Shown: in pieces, positions 8,154 through 17,234 of the stretch | Position numbering within the stretch: the first letter of the stretch is position 1 | How the letters are laid out: each line of letters opens with the position of its first letter | NCBI RefSeq assembly: GCF_000158475.2 | Contig: NZ_KI392031.1 | Span: 731,563-795,562, forward strand | DNA length: 64,000 nt | Reading direction: 5' to 3' | Origin: Oxalobacter paraformigenes | GTDB lineage: Bacteria; Pseudomonadota; Gammaproteobacteria; Burkholderiales; Burkholderiaceae_D | Notes under the pieces: model-generated | What the model saw: only the letters and a program-made list of their open reading frames with translations | The model's database searches: none | Told to the model about the DNA's origin: nothing | Made by a program: the position numbers and the translations under genes

Positions 8154-8259
8154 GCAGGGGTGCCACACACAAGGGCAAGAGGCCGGCAAGCGGCACACGC
8201 TCTTCTCTTGTATGGCACGTGCAGGGAAGGCGGGAACGGCCGGGTTTCGAGGCCGTTTT

Positions 8260-8346
8260 GCCGGGGGTCGCGTCCCGGCGCCCGGGGTTTCCGCTTTTCC
8301 GTCCACATCGTAATTTGTCGCCGTATCGCCGGGGGTCGCGTCCCGG
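8260..8346 (+). repeat. Direct repeat in capsid 5' leader
   Basis: GCCGGGGGTCGCGTCCCGG occurs at 8260-8278 and again at 8328-8346. Each copy can fold (CCGGG/CCCGG). Both lie in the predicted untranslated leader of the capsid gene and could control mRNA stability or translation. Confidence 0.5.
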
Positions 8347-8478
8347 TAGCGCATGAAGCGGGTTTGAAGTCGCCGAAGCCAGTGTCGCGTCTGGCAATGT
8401 CCGTTTCCAACAGCAGGGTTTGCGTCCTGCGCCGGTGTGAAAGACAGGTTTTTCATTCTTTCATATTAGGAGCGACAG

Positions 8479-9528
8479 ATGCCAATATCATCTACCGACT
8501 TGCAGGCGCTGGGCAAATCCACGCTTGACGATTATCTCAAAAACGAACCGATCGACCAGGTGTCGGTCGATATTCCCCTGCTGAAAAAGCTGATGAGCAA
8601 GCGCAAGCCGTTTGCCGGCGCCAAGCAGAATGTGACGGTCAATATCCGCAAATCCCACGATTCCAATTTCGCCTGGGCGTATGGGGAAGAACCGGTTTCC
8701 TTCAACAAGCGCAATACGCTTGAAAACGCCGCTTTCCCCTGGCGTCGCGCCGTGGACGGTTTTTATATCGCCCACGATACGCTGTTTGCCAACGGCATCA
8801 AGGTGAGGGAAGGCAAGAGCAGGGAATACAAGCTGGAAGTCAGCGAAAAGAATCAGCTGACCAATCTGTTGAACGAACAGACCGACGCGTTCCGTACCGG
8901 TTTTTCGGAAAAACTGTCGATGGAACTGCACCGCGACGGTACGGCCTCCGACGATGCCGTGACCGGTCTGGATGCGCTGGTTTCGCTGAAACCGGAAACT
9001 GGCGTAGTCGGCGGCATTGACCGTGAAACGGCTGTTTACTGGCGCAACAATGCGGCCACCGCCATTGCCGCTACCGGCAACGGAAATCTGGCAACCGCGA
9101 TGGAAGGCCAGTGGCGCCGCTGTATCCGCAATGGCGGCAGCCCCGATTTCATTCTGGCCGGTTCCGCCTTTATCGACGCTTACCGCCAGTACGGGGTCAC
9201 GGTGACGAACAACGCGAATGCCGGTGCGGTCAAGCGGCTGGATGCCGGTATCGGTTCCGGTTCTTCGACGGGCCTGTATTTCAAGGGCGTTGAAATCATC
9301 TGGGATCCGCAGTTCGAGGCGCTGGATGCGCTTGAATCGCCGACGATTCCCTGGGAAAAACGGTGTTACTTCATCAACACCAAGTATCTGGAATTGCATG
9401 ACGACACGATGGATATCGTCTCGCCGACCCGTCCGTACAACATTCTCGCGCTTTATCAGATGGTCAATCTCCGTCTGGCGCTGGTGTTGAAACGCGCCAA
9501 TGCGCATTCCGTCATGTCGATTGCCTGA
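8479..9528 (+). CDS. Phage major capsid protein
   Basis: 349 residues, AGGAG 8 bases before the ATG. It has the features of a capsid subunit: N-terminal arm, an E-loop-like segment around residues 55-90 (FAWAYGEEPVSFNKRN), a central domain with conserved glycines, and a C-terminal strand-rich end (VSPTRPYNILALYQMVNLRLALV). It should assemble the icosahedral shell around the scaffold encoded at 29935. First gene after a P1 promoter, and it heads the structural operon that runs to 19374. Notably portal and scaffold are not adjacent but lie 19 kb downstream, an unusual order for tailed phages. Assignment rests on overall character and context. Confidence 0.75.
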   Translation: MPISSTDLQALGKSTLDDYLKNEPIDQVSVDIPLLKKLMSKRKPFAGAKQNVTVNIRKSHDSNFAWAYGEEPVSFNKRNTLENAAFPWRRAVDGFYIAHDTLFANGIKVREGKSREYKLEVSEKNQLTNLLNEQTDAFRTGFSEKLSMELHRDGTASDDAVTGLDALVSLKPETGVVGGIDRETAVYWRNNAATAIAATGNGNLATAMEGQWRRCIRNGGSPDFILAGSAFIDAYRQYGVTVTNNANAGAVKRLDAGIGSGSSTGLYFKGVEIIWDPQFEALDALESPTIPWEKRCYFINTKYLELHDDTMDIVSPTRPYNILALYQMVNLRLALVLKRANAHSVMSIA

Positions 9529-9604
9529 TCATAAGGCTTTCGGCGTGTGCCGCCGGGCGACCGGCGGCCCTTGTTCCCCTCTTTTCAGTAAAAAGGAAAA
9601 AAAG

Positions 9605-9934
9605 ATGACTCCATTGTATGAAATCCGCATCCGCCGCGATGCCCATACGGTAACCCCGATTACCGTGCCGGAATACGAACTGCCGCTTTTGCAGGAGATT
9701 TTCGGTATTGAAAACGTCCATAACGCCGACAAGAAACGTGTCGATGAAGCCGGTTGCGGCTCGCCCGCCGGGTCTTTCAAGGCAAGCGGGGACGAGTATG
9801 AACGCTTCTGCGCCAAATACGGCGTTGAACTGGTCGAACAGGTTTTCGGGAAGAAGGGTTCCCGTGCGTTTGAAAAAGCGGTGGCCGATTCGACAACGAA
9901 ACCGGCGGCGAAAGGCAGGCAGGCTGCCGTCTGA
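9605..9934 (+). CDS. Small phage head protein (hypothetical)
   Basis: 109 residues from ATG 9605 (MTPLYEIRIRRD...), preceded by AAAGGAAAAAAAG. It starts with a strand-rich module containing VPEYELPLLQEIFG and ends basic and Ala-rich. It lies between capsid and tail-fibre genes where podoviruses often encode small head-completion or decoration proteins. I do not recognise a family. Confidence 0.55.
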   Translation: MTPLYEIRIRRDAHTVTPITVPEYELPLLQEIFGIENVHNADKKRVDEAGCGSPAGSFKASGDEYERFCAKYGVELVEQVFGKKGSRAFEKAVADSTTKPAAKGRQAAV

Positions 9935-10039
9935 GGTGAACGCGGACTGGCCGGGACAGCCGTAAAGGCGGGGCCTTGAGGGATTCTCGCGCCAGATTGC
10001 ACAGCAAAAACGCAGGGAAAAGAAGAATGGGAGGAAACG

Positions 10040-11542
10040 ATGGCACAGCCACCCGCCTATAACCGGGAAAAGAATTTCACCTTGAACAGCGGTCGCGAAA
10101 CCGACCATTCGGCCTTGAACGCCGAGCTGGACCGGGCGTCGAATTCGATCAACGATATCCGGGCGAATCTGGCGATTTTGCAGGCGGACGACGGGAAGTT
10201 GCGTCCGTTTGTGGTGACGGCGGATTCGATCAGCGAGGAATTGAGAATTTCGCTGGTGGAAGGCGTCGTGATGGACGCGCAGACGATGCTGGACGAATCG
10301 AAAGCGGCTTCGGAAGCCTCGGAAGCATCGGCGGAAAAAGCCGGGGAAAGCGAGGCGGCAGCGGCGGCCAGTGCGGTGGCGGCAGCGGTTTCGGCCGAGA
10401 AAGCGGCCGGATTGGCCGCTCATGTACAAGGCAGGGCGGACGAGATTGTCCGGACAGCCAGCGCACAGGCGCAAACGTGTGCCGCAGAGGCGGCGCAATC
10501 GGCGCAAAGCGCAGCGGACAGTGCGACGCAGGCGCAATCGGTTTGCGAGCTGATCAATGATCGGGTCGGGGAGATTGTGGAGCAAGCCGCGAAAGCGGCC
10601 GCCTGCAGCGCGGCAGAGGCGGAACAGTCAGCAGACGAAGCGGCGCTGTATGCCGCCGTTGCCAGCCAGCGAGGTATTCCGGTCGGAACGGTGGTGATGT
10701 TTTCGGCTTCCGAAGCGCCCGCCGGTTACCTGAAATGTGATGGCGCGGCTGTCGGGCGGGACACGTATCCTGACCTTTTTGCGGCGATTGGAACCGTCTT
10801 CGGAGCCGGGGATGGGGAAACCACCTTCAATCTGCCGGACATGATCGGGCGGTTTGCCGAGGGGAGTTTGACACCGGGGACAGTGAAGGAAGCGGGGTTG
10901 CCTGATGTTACGGGGACTATCAGGCTGTCGGACAATTCACAGATTAACGCGGTTGAAGCAGACAAGATAGCAACAGCTAACGGAGCGTTTTCCAGAGTAC
11001 GGACGAATTCGCCAACCGCGTATTCAACCGCTTCTGTTGATGTTGCCACTACCAATAAATATGATCGTGTCGATTTTAGCCTTGCCTCCCAAAATCCCCT
11101 GTATGGCAACTCCGACACTGTCCAGCCTCCGGCATTGACGCTTTTGCCCTGTATCAAAGCCTTTGACGCGGCAGTGAATCCCGGGCTGATCGACGTAACG
11201 GAACTGGCAAACGAGGTGACAACAAAGACGACACCGGCACAAGCGGCAAATGCGGCCATGCCGTCAAGCACATTCGTCCATTTATCCCTGGCTGCGTCAG
11301 GTAATGATTACACCGCGCCGGCAGACGGTTACCTGTCTTTGGCAAAGCAGGCCGGTGCAGCGGGCCAATACGTTGCTATGTATGGCGCTTCTGGCATCCA
11401 GAGCGTTATGTGGGCGACTGGAGCAAGCCAGATATTTGCCATGATACCGGTGAAGAAAGGAAACGTTATGAAGGTGAATTATAGCGCTACAGGAACGACA
11501 GATTCGTTTGTTTTTGTCTATGCGGAGGGAGCGAAGCCATGA
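10040..11542 (+). CDS. Tail fibre with collar domain, copy 1
   Basis: 500 residues, GGGAGGAAACG before the ATG. Residues 1-70 (MAQPPAYNREKNF...DRASNSINDIRANL) form the attachment end. Residues ~75-210 are a very Ala/Glu/Ser-rich coiled coil. A collar domain follows at ~213-275 (PVGTVVMFSASEAPAGYLKCDGA...YPDLFAAIGTVFG), then a unique receptor-binding end. Residues 1-210 are nearly identical to the 12090 product while the distal end differs, so the two genes arose by duplication with tip replacement. Its stop overlaps the next ATG (ATGA), coupling it to its assembly protein. Confidence 0.85.
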   Translation: MAQPPAYNREKNFTLNSGRETDHSALNAELDRASNSINDIRANLAILQADDGKLRPFVVTADSISEELRISLVEGVVMDAQTMLDESKAASEASEASAEKAGESEAAAAASAVAAAVSAEKAAGLAAHVQGRADEIVRTASAQAQTCAAEAAQSAQSAADSATQAQSVCELINDRVGEIVEQAAKAAACSAAEAEQSADEAALYAAVASQRGIPVGTVVMFSASEAPAGYLKCDGAAVGRDTYPDLFAAIGTVFGAGDGETTFNLPDMIGRFAEGSLTPGTVKEAGLPDVTGTIRLSDNSQINAVEADKIATANGAFSRVRTNSPTAYSTASVDVATTNKYDRVDFSLASQNPLYGNSDTVQPPALTLLPCIKAFDAAVNPGLIDVTELANEVTTKTTPAQAANAAMPSSTFVHLSLAASGNDYTAPADGYLSLAKQAGAAGQYVAMYGASGIQSVMWATGASQIFAMIPVKKGNVMKVNYSATGTTDSFVFVYAEGAKP

Positions 11543-12090
11543 AATACGGAATAGCAGAAAACCACCAATTTGTCCTGATCGACGACGATCTCACGAGATT
11601 GGAAAACACGCTGGCTTTCATGCCGCCATACAAAGTGGAGCAAATAGCCGAATACGCGGACGATGAAGTCGAACAGGGCCACAACGGAAACTGGTACGAA
11701 AAAGGGCACGCCCCGCAAAAGCCGCTAAACGAAGCGAGAAGCGCAAAGCTGGCCGAACTGAACGCCGCCTTTGCCGAAGCCTCGGCCAATGCCCACTGCC
11801 GCTCTTCTCTCGGCTTTGAAATCAATGCCGACGAAACCGCCAACCGCAACGTCACCAGCCTGATCGTCGCCCTGGAAGCGGCCGGAGAGGAAACCGTGCC
11901 GTTTTGCGCCTTTGACAACCGCTTTCACGACGTGACGCTGGCCCAGTTGAAGACGATGCAACTGGACATCATCGCGAACGCGAGAGCGCTTTATGCGAGA
12001 AAGTGGGCCTTGCGCGAAGCGATAGGGAAAGCGGCGTCCGTTGAAGAACTGGACGCGATAACAATCGTTTTTTCAGGGGAGCATGCATAA
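11539..12090 (+). CDS. Tail fibre assembly protein, copy 1 (DUF4376-like)
   Basis: 183 residues. The N-terminal ~75 residues (MKYGIAENHQFVLID...YEKGHAPQKPL) are nearly identical to the 13586 product. The rest (CRSSLGFEINADE..N...L, FDNRFHDVTL..L, then a helix ending SVEELDAI) follows the DUF4376 pattern found next to fibre genes in many phages. Start overlaps the fibre stop (ATGA) and its stop overlaps the next fibre start (TAATG), so all four genes are translationally coupled. Likely chaperone for the preceding fibre. Confidence 0.75.
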   Translation: MKYGIAENHQFVLIDDDLTRLENTLAFMPPYKVEQIAEYADDEVEQGHNGNWYEKGHAPQKPLNEARSAKLAELNAAFAEASANAHCRSSLGFEINADETANRNVTSLIVALEAAGEETVPFCAFDNRFHDVTLAQLKTMQLDIIANARALYARKWALREAIGKAASVEELDAITIVFSGEHA

Positions 12091-13589
12091 TGGCCCAACC
12101 TCCTTCTTATGAGCGGCAAAAGAATTTTGCCGACGACTTCGGCAACGAGACCGACCATTCGGCCATAAACGCCGAGCTGGACCGGGCGTCGAATTCGATC
12201 AACGACATCCGGGCGAATCTGGCGATTTTGCAGGCGGACGACGGGAAGTTGCGTCCGTTTGTGGTGACGGCGGATTCGATCAGCGAGGAATTGAGAATTT
12301 CGCTGGTGGAAGGCGTCGTGATGGATGCGCAGGCGATGCTGGACGAATCGAAAGCGGCTTCGGAAGCCTCGGAAGCGTCGGCGGAAAAAGCCGGGGAAAG
12401 CGAGGCGGCTTCGGCGGCCAGTGCGGTTTCGGCAGCGGCTTCGGCAGAGAAAGCGGCGGGATTGGCCGCTCATGTACAAGGCAAGGCGGACGAGATTGTC
12501 CGGACAGCCAGCGCACAGGCGCAAACGTGTGCCGCAGAGGCGGCGCAATCGGCGCAAAGCGCAGCGGACAGTGCAACGCAGGCGCAATCGGTTTGCGAGC
12601 TGATGGATGAACGTGCCGGGGAAATCGTTCAGACGGCAGCAAGCGAAGCCAGGTCGCATGCGCAATCGGCAGAAGAATCGGCCGTCGCAGCGCAAGTCCA
12701 TGCGGAAATTGCGAACCAGCGCGGGATCCCGGTCGGAACGGTGGTGATGTTTTCGGCGTCCACCCCGCCGGCGGGCTATCTGAAATGTGATGGCGCGGCC
12801 GTCGGGCGGGACACGTATCCCGACCTTTTTGCGGCGATTGGGACGACTTATGGAGAAGGCGACGGAGAGGCCACCTTCAATGTGCCGAATCGGGAGGGAT
12901 ACAAAAGAATTGACTACAGTCCCGAGACTACCACCCTAATCGCTCCTGGCGATGGCTACATCTTCGCGCAGGCGAGCACGTCACTTGGCGGATTTTATCT
13001 CAGAAACACGACAAAGGACATGCTAAGCGAAACCCTTGCGGAACGCGAATGGGGACTGGGGACATTTGTCCCCTGCTGGAAGGGAGACACCATAACCGTT
13101 CGAGTGTGGCAGGCCACCATCAACTTGTTATACTTTGCCTCCTCAAACCTCCAGCCGTTTGACGGGGCAGACAAGGGGTGCCTCTGCATTAAATCTTTCG
13201 ATGCAGCGACCAAACCCGGGCTGATCGACGTAACGGAACTGGCCAATGAAGTGGCCGGGAAAGCCGACAAGACACAGGTCGCCAATCTGGCCATGCCCTC
13301 GGGATCACTTGTGCCACTGACCCCATCAAAAGGCGGAACCTACACCGCCCCTGCCGATGGTTACTTCTGTTTTGTGCATGGGCCGGCCAACAACACGGGA
13401 CAACTGTACATACAGCTACACAATCAGACAACGGGATTCCGGTATCAGACATCGGCTGCTTCGCAAAGCGGGGACTGGAATGTGGGCTATCTGCCTATTA
13501 TCCGGGGGCAAACCCTGAGGCTGAGTTACGGAATAGAACTGAGTGGCGACAGCTTGTGGTTTTTCTATGCGCAAGGGAGCCAGCCATGA
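12090..13589 (+). CDS. Tail fibre with collar domain, copy 2
   Basis: 499 residues, ATG overlapping the previous stop. Same layout as copy 1: attachment end, Ala-rich coiled coil, and a collar domain starting at about residue 213 (PVGTVVMFSASTPPAGYLKCDGA). The sequence departs after THYGEGDGE-like collar residues: from about residue 265 onward it shares only LIDVTELANEV with copy 1. DNA identity is very high at 12150-12600 versus 10100-10560. Two fibres with one base and different tips would widen host range or form mixed fibres. Confidence 0.85.
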   Translation: MAQPPSYERQKNFADDFGNETDHSAINAELDRASNSINDIRANLAILQADDGKLRPFVVTADSISEELRISLVEGVVMDAQAMLDESKAASEASEASAEKAGESEAASAASAVSAAASAEKAAGLAAHVQGKADEIVRTASAQAQTCAAEAAQSAQSAADSATQAQSVCELMDERAGEIVQTAASEARSHAQSAEESAVAAQVHAEIANQRGIPVGTVVMFSASTPPAGYLKCDGAAVGRDTYPDLFAAIGTTYGEGDGEATFNVPNREGYKRIDYSPETTTLIAPGDGYIFAQASTSLGGFYLRNTTKDMLSETLAEREWGLGTFVPCWKGDTITVRVWQATINLLYFASSNLQPFDGADKGCLCIKSFDAATKPGLIDVTELANEVAGKADKTQVANLAMPSGSLVPLTPSKGGTYTAPADGYFCFVHGPANNTGQLYIQLHNQTTGFRYQTSAASQSGDWNVGYLPIIRGQTLRLSYGIELSGDSLWFFYAQGSQP

Positions 13590-14188
13590 AATACGGAATA
13601 GCAGAAAACCACCAATTCGTGCTGATCGACGACGATCTCAAGAGATTGGAAAACACGCTGGCTTTCATGCCGCAATACAAAGCGGGGCAGATAGCCGGAT
13701 ACGCGGACGATGAAGTCGAACAGGGCCATGACGGAAACTGGTACGAAAAAGGGCACGCCCCGCAAAAGCCGCTGGATGAGGCGAGAGCCGAAAAGCTGGC
13801 TGAACTGAACGCCGCCTTTGCAACCGCATCAGGGCAAGCCCACTGCCGCTCTTCCTTGGGTTTTGAAATCGACGCCGATGAGGTGGCGAACCGCAACATC
13901 GAAGGGCTGACCCTTGTCTTGCAACCGGGAGAAAGCACCTTGTTTCGTGCCTACGACAACCGTTTTTACGAAGTGACGAGAGAGGAGCTGGAGACGATGC
14001 GTAAAGAAATCGTGGTCAACAGCCAGAAACTCTATCAGGCAAAGTGGACACTTGAGGCGGCTATTACGGTAGCGGAATCCATTGAGGCGCTGGACGCTAT
14101 TGCCCTCTCGCCTGACGCGCTGGCTGAACTGGCGGACGTGTCAGGAGAGAACATCGGGGCAGGAGGAGATCATGGGCAGACGGTGTAG
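13586..14188 (+). CDS. Tail fibre assembly protein, copy 2 (DUF4376-like)
   Basis: 200 residues from ATG 13586, overlapping the fibre stop in ATGA. N-terminal third nearly identical to the 11539 product; the C-terminal half (RNIEGLTLVLQPGE..., YDNRFYEVTREELETM) diverges together with its fibre, as expected for a matched chaperone. It carries ~25 extra C-terminal residues, and the gene end overlaps the next start at 14172. Confidence 0.75.
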   Translation: MKYGIAENHQFVLIDDDLKRLENTLAFMPQYKAGQIAGYADDEVEQGHDGNWYEKGHAPQKPLDEARAEKLAELNAAFATASGQAHCRSSLGFEIDADEVANRNIEGLTLVLQPGESTLFRAYDNRFYEVTREELETMRKEIVVNSQKLYQAKWTLEAAITVAESIEALDAIALSPDALAELADVSGENIGAGGDHGQTV

Positions 14189-14417
14189 GCAAATCCCGAT
14201 AGCGGTCGATCAGTTCGTGAACACGCTCTTCGGAGGCTGGGCGGACGAGACGATATCCAGCGTGGCGTGGCGCAAGCGGTGTGAAAGCAAGGGCTGGGCC
14301 TTGCTGCGGGCGCTGATCGACACGCTGTTTTTCTGGCAGGACAACCATTGCCGGTCGGCTTGGGAATCGGAGAAAAACCGCTTGCAGTGTCCGCCGGAAC
14401 TGAGGGAAGGGAAATGA
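14172..14417 (+). CDS. Small conserved phage protein
   Basis: 81 residues from ATG 14172 with AGGAGGAGAT directly upstream, which fixes the start inside the previous gene's end. It contains IAVDQFVNTLFGGWADET and a helix RALIDTLFFWQDNHC. This D-Q-x-x-N-x-L-x-G-G-x-x-D-E-T pattern is common in small phage and prophage proteins of proteobacteria with no agreed function. Stop overlaps the next start (ATGA). Confidence 0.6.
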   Translation: MGRRCRQIPIAVDQFVNTLFGGWADETISSVAWRKRCESKGWALLRALIDTLFFWQDNHCRSAWESEKNRLQCPPELREGK

Positions 14418-14650
14418 TGAATGATTTGATGGCGATACTGATCCAGATGGCGGTGGGTCTTTTGGCCTTGCAGGTGGCGGCGCTGGTCTGGTTCGGAACC
14501 CGGGCGCTTGTCGCGCTCGGGAAGCTCCTTGAGACCGTCGCGGTATCGCGACAGGATGCGCAGGAAACGTTTTCGGTCATGGAGGCGCGTATTGCCCGGC
14601 TGGAAACGCGCTGCATGATGGTGAATCTGGGTGCGGGAGAAAAGGCATGA
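14414..14650 (+). CDS. Single-pass membrane protein, possible holin or spanin
   Basis: 78 residues. A hydrophobic segment at ~8-33 (MAILIQMAVGLLALQVAALVWF) is followed by a helical charged tail (RQDAQETFSVMEARIARLETR) that may form a coiled coil. Size and topology suit a small phage membrane protein such as a holin or inner-membrane spanin, but there is no endolysin next to it, so the role is open. It overlaps both neighbours by 4 bases. Confidence 0.55.
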   Translation: MMNDLMAILIQMAVGLLALQVAALVWFGTRALVALGKLLETVAVSRQDAQETFSVMEARIARLETRCMMVNLGAGEKA

Positions 14651-15345
14651 ACGGTCTGAGCCAGCGTTATCGCACGCTCGGGGAATTGCTGGCCGAGCTG
14701 AAGGCGAGACTGGGTTTTGTGGCGCAGGGCCCGGCCTCGAACAACAATAATCCGGTGATGATTTCGTTTTTGCAGGAAGCGCACGAGTATGTTTACGATC
14801 AGCTGAATCCGACGCCGATGCGAAAGAAGACGGTGATTACTCTCGAACAGGGATCGTCTCTGTATGACTGGCATAACGATGAGGAGGATGAAAACATCGA
14901 TCCCGGTCTGGTGAAGTCGCTCTGGATTATGGATGGCAGCGAGCGCTTTCCGCTTTCGCAGGGTATTGCGGAGAAGTGCCGGGAAGACGAGACACGCTCC
15001 ATGCCTGTCCGGTACGACACGATCGACGGGCAGATCGAACTCTGGCCGGTTCCGGACAGGGCGTATGGCCTTCTGGTGGAATATATCGCCAGCCGGCCCC
15101 GCTTCGCGCAGTCTTCGGATCGTCCCGGCGTTTCCGACCGGCTGGTGCTGCTGTATGCGCTGGTGAACGCCAAGGCGCATTTCCGGCACCCGGACGCGCA
15201 GTCGGTCGCTGCGCTGTTTGCTTCCCAGATGCGGCGTGAACGGGTCAAGCAACATGAAAACCGGCGTTATTTCCTGAGCGGCTGTTACCGGTCGGAAAAA
15301 ACCGTGACCGGTTCCGGCGGCGATTACCGCTTCACCCCGGAGTAG
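14647..15345 (+). CDS. Head-tail adaptor protein
   Basis: 232 residues. The layout (YRTLGELLAELKARLGF, MISFLQEAHEYVYDQL, then a strand pair and a C-terminal helical region rich in Arg) resembles podovirus adaptor proteins of the P22 gp4 / DUF6682 type that bind under the portal. It is followed after 3 bases by the gp10-like stem gene, the usual order. Family assignment is by pattern only. Confidence 0.6.
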   Translation: MNGLSQRYRTLGELLAELKARLGFVAQGPASNNNNPVMISFLQEAHEYVYDQLNPTPMRKKTVITLEQGSSLYDWHNDEEDENIDPGLVKSLWIMDGSERFPLSQGIAEKCREDETRSMPVRYDTIDGQIELWPVPDRAYGLLVEYIASRPRFAQSSDRPGVSDRLVLLYALVNAKAHFRHPDAQSVAALFASQMRRERVKQHENRRYFLSGCYRSEKTVTGSGGDYRFTPE

Positions 15346-15348
15346 AAC

Positions 15349-16785
15349 ATGGCGACGATTACGTTTAACAAGTTCGATCTGGGGATCGATTTGCGGAAAT
15401 CGGCTGCCGTTTCCGACGCCAACCGCTTGCGGGAAATGAAAAACGCCTATGTCACGACCGGGCTGGCGACCGCCAAGCGCCCCGGATTTGTGAAAATCGC
15501 GACGCTGGAGGCGGGAACGCAGGGATTGTCTGCCGCGCTGGGAAAATTGCATACGTTTTATGGCGGAGCGGAAGAAATCACGCATGCCAATCCGCTTTTC
15601 AAGGCAAACAGGCTGGTGTGCGCCGAGGAAGTGACGGACGATATCACGAACGAAACGTCCCATGCCGCCGTGCACAAGGCGGTGACGGATGTGCATTATG
15701 CGGATGTGTTTAACGGGTGCCTTTATGTGTCGGCGCAGCATGGTGACGTCTGCCGCCATCATTATCTGGAGGAGGACGGGATCACGCAGGTAACCGATGC
15801 GGCTTGTCCGCATACGCGGACGGCGATCAAGAGCGCTTCGAAAATTTTTTCGATCTCGCCTGACGGTTCGACGGTGCGTTATTCGAAAACGGGCGATCCG
15901 ACGGTCTGGACGGAAAAGGACGACGCGGGGTTTCTCCCGACGGGTTTAAACGCGATGGGCAACCGGGAAGCCAACGCGCTGGGCCTTTATCGCGGCAATC
16001 TGGTGGTGCTCATGCGGGATGGGGCGCAGGTCTGGATGGTGGATCCCGATCCGACGGCGATGAGTCTGGTCGAGACGGTCGAAAATGTCGGTTCGTCCTA
16101 TCCGCAATCGCTGGCGACGGTGGCGGGCGATTTGTATTTCCTCTCCGATTTCGGTTTCCGTTCGATTACGACACAGCAGCTGGTGGCCCGGCTCGATGAT
16201 CTGGATATCGGTTCGCCTGTCGATATGCTGGTGCGGCCGTGCCTGAAAGCGCTTAAAGGGACGCCGAAAGCGGTGTATTTCTATGGAACGGGGCAATATC
16301 TTTGCGCGATCGACCGGCAAATGTTCGTGTATTCGGTGTCGAGAACGTCGAAAATCGCGGCCTGGAGCCGCTATGAATTGCCCTTTACGGTCGATGCGAT
16401 GGATGAGCTGGATGGGGTGCTTTATCTGCGCAGCGGCGACGATGTGTACAAGCTGGATGAAGAGGCGCATACCGATGACGGGAAAGAGTACGAGGTGATT
16501 CTGGAATTGCCGTACATGAATTTCAAGACGCCGGGCGTGCTGAAACGGGTTTACGGCGTCGATCTGGTCATGCAGGGGGAATGTTATTTCTCCATGGGCT
16601 TCGATGTGCGGAATTTCGAGGCGGTAACCGATGAAGTGCGTGTCGCGGGCAATACCTACGGCGGCGGCCTGATTCCGCTGGAAGTGGCGGGAACCGAATT
16701 CGCGCCGCGTTTCAGGAATGTGACGGATCAGCCGTTCCAGCTCGATGCGCTGACGATTTATTACGAACCGCTGGGGGTGCTATGA
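15349..16785 (+). CDS. P22 gp10-like tail stem / DNA stabilisation protein
   Basis: 478 residues starting MATITFNKFDLGIDLRK. The N-terminus refers to an RLREMKNAYVTTGLATAKRPG segment, followed by a long all-beta region with repeated blade-like motifs (YSKTGDPTVWTE, GNLVVLMRDGAQVWMVD, YFLSDFGFRSI). This suits the beta-propeller hub that closes the portal channel in P22-like phages. Located between adaptor and ejection-type genes. Stop overlaps the next start in ATGA. Confidence 0.7.
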   Translation: MATITFNKFDLGIDLRKSAAVSDANRLREMKNAYVTTGLATAKRPGFVKIATLEAGTQGLSAALGKLHTFYGGAEEITHANPLFKANRLVCAEEVTDDITNETSHAAVHKAVTDVHYADVFNGCLYVSAQHGDVCRHHYLEEDGITQVTDAACPHTRTAIKSASKIFSISPDGSTVRYSKTGDPTVWTEKDDAGFLPTGLNAMGNREANALGLYRGNLVVLMRDGAQVWMVDPDPTAMSLVETVENVGSSYPQSLATVAGDLYFLSDFGFRSITTQQLVARLDDLDIGSPVDMLVRPCLKALKGTPKAVYFYGTGQYLCAIDRQMFVYSVSRTSKIAAWSRYELPFTVDAMDELDGVLYLRSGDDVYKLDEEAHTDDGKEYEVILELPYMNFKTPGVLKRVYGVDLVMQGECYFSMGFDVRNFEAVTDEVRVAGNTYGGGLIPLEVAGTEFAPRFRNVTDQPFQLDALTIYYEPLGVL

Positions 16786-17234
16786 AACTGGTTTTTTTAA
16801 AGCCCGAAGAAGTGGCCGCCGTCTGGGACGAGATCGCCCCGCAGTTTCAGCGGGTGGTGTCGAAAGCCTGTCACGGCGAATTCACGGTGGACGATCTGTA
16901 CCGGATGGCCTTGTCGGGGAATGCGATTATCGGGGTGGCGCGGGAAGAAAACGGGAAAGTGGCGATGGTGATGGCTTTCCAGTTCGTCCTTTACCCGTCG
17001 GCAACAGGGGTCAATGTGCTGGCGATGGCCGGGAAGAATCTGAAACAGTTCATGGGCCAGTTCCTGCCGCCGTTCAAAACCTTCTGCCGGGAGATGGGAG
17101 CGGACTGGATCGAATGCGCCGTGTCGCCGGGAATGGAAAGGATGCACCACCGGCACGGATTTGAGACGGTGTACCGGAATTTGAGAATGAGCGTGAAGGA
17201 AGACTGTCCGGACGCCGGAAGGGAAGCGGGATGA
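16782..17234 (+). CDS. Phage GNAT-like protein, copy 1
   Basis: 150 residues. A GNAT-like layout is visible: strand with IIGVARE, a central VMAFQFVLYP strand, a helix FKTFCREMGADWIE, and C-terminal RHGFETVYRNLRM, the usual end of a GNAT fold. No clear Q/R-x-x-G-x-G/A acetyl-CoA loop is present, so the catalytic role is uncertain. It is a tandem paralogue of 17231. Both sit inside the structural operon, which suggests a virion or maturation role rather than small-molecule acetylation. Confidence 0.55.
   Translation: MKLVFLKPEEVAAVWDEIAPQFQRVVSKACHGEFTVDDLYRMALSGNAIIGVAREENGKVAMVMAFQFVLYPSATGVNVLAMAGKNLKQFMGQFLPPFKTFCREMGADWIECAVSPGMERMHHRHGFETVYRNLRMSVKEDCPDAGREAG

Noticed and set aside
14170-15813. 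547-residue open frame on the minus strand
   Set aside because: Shadow of four overlapping phage genes that have good ribosome sites and recognisable products.
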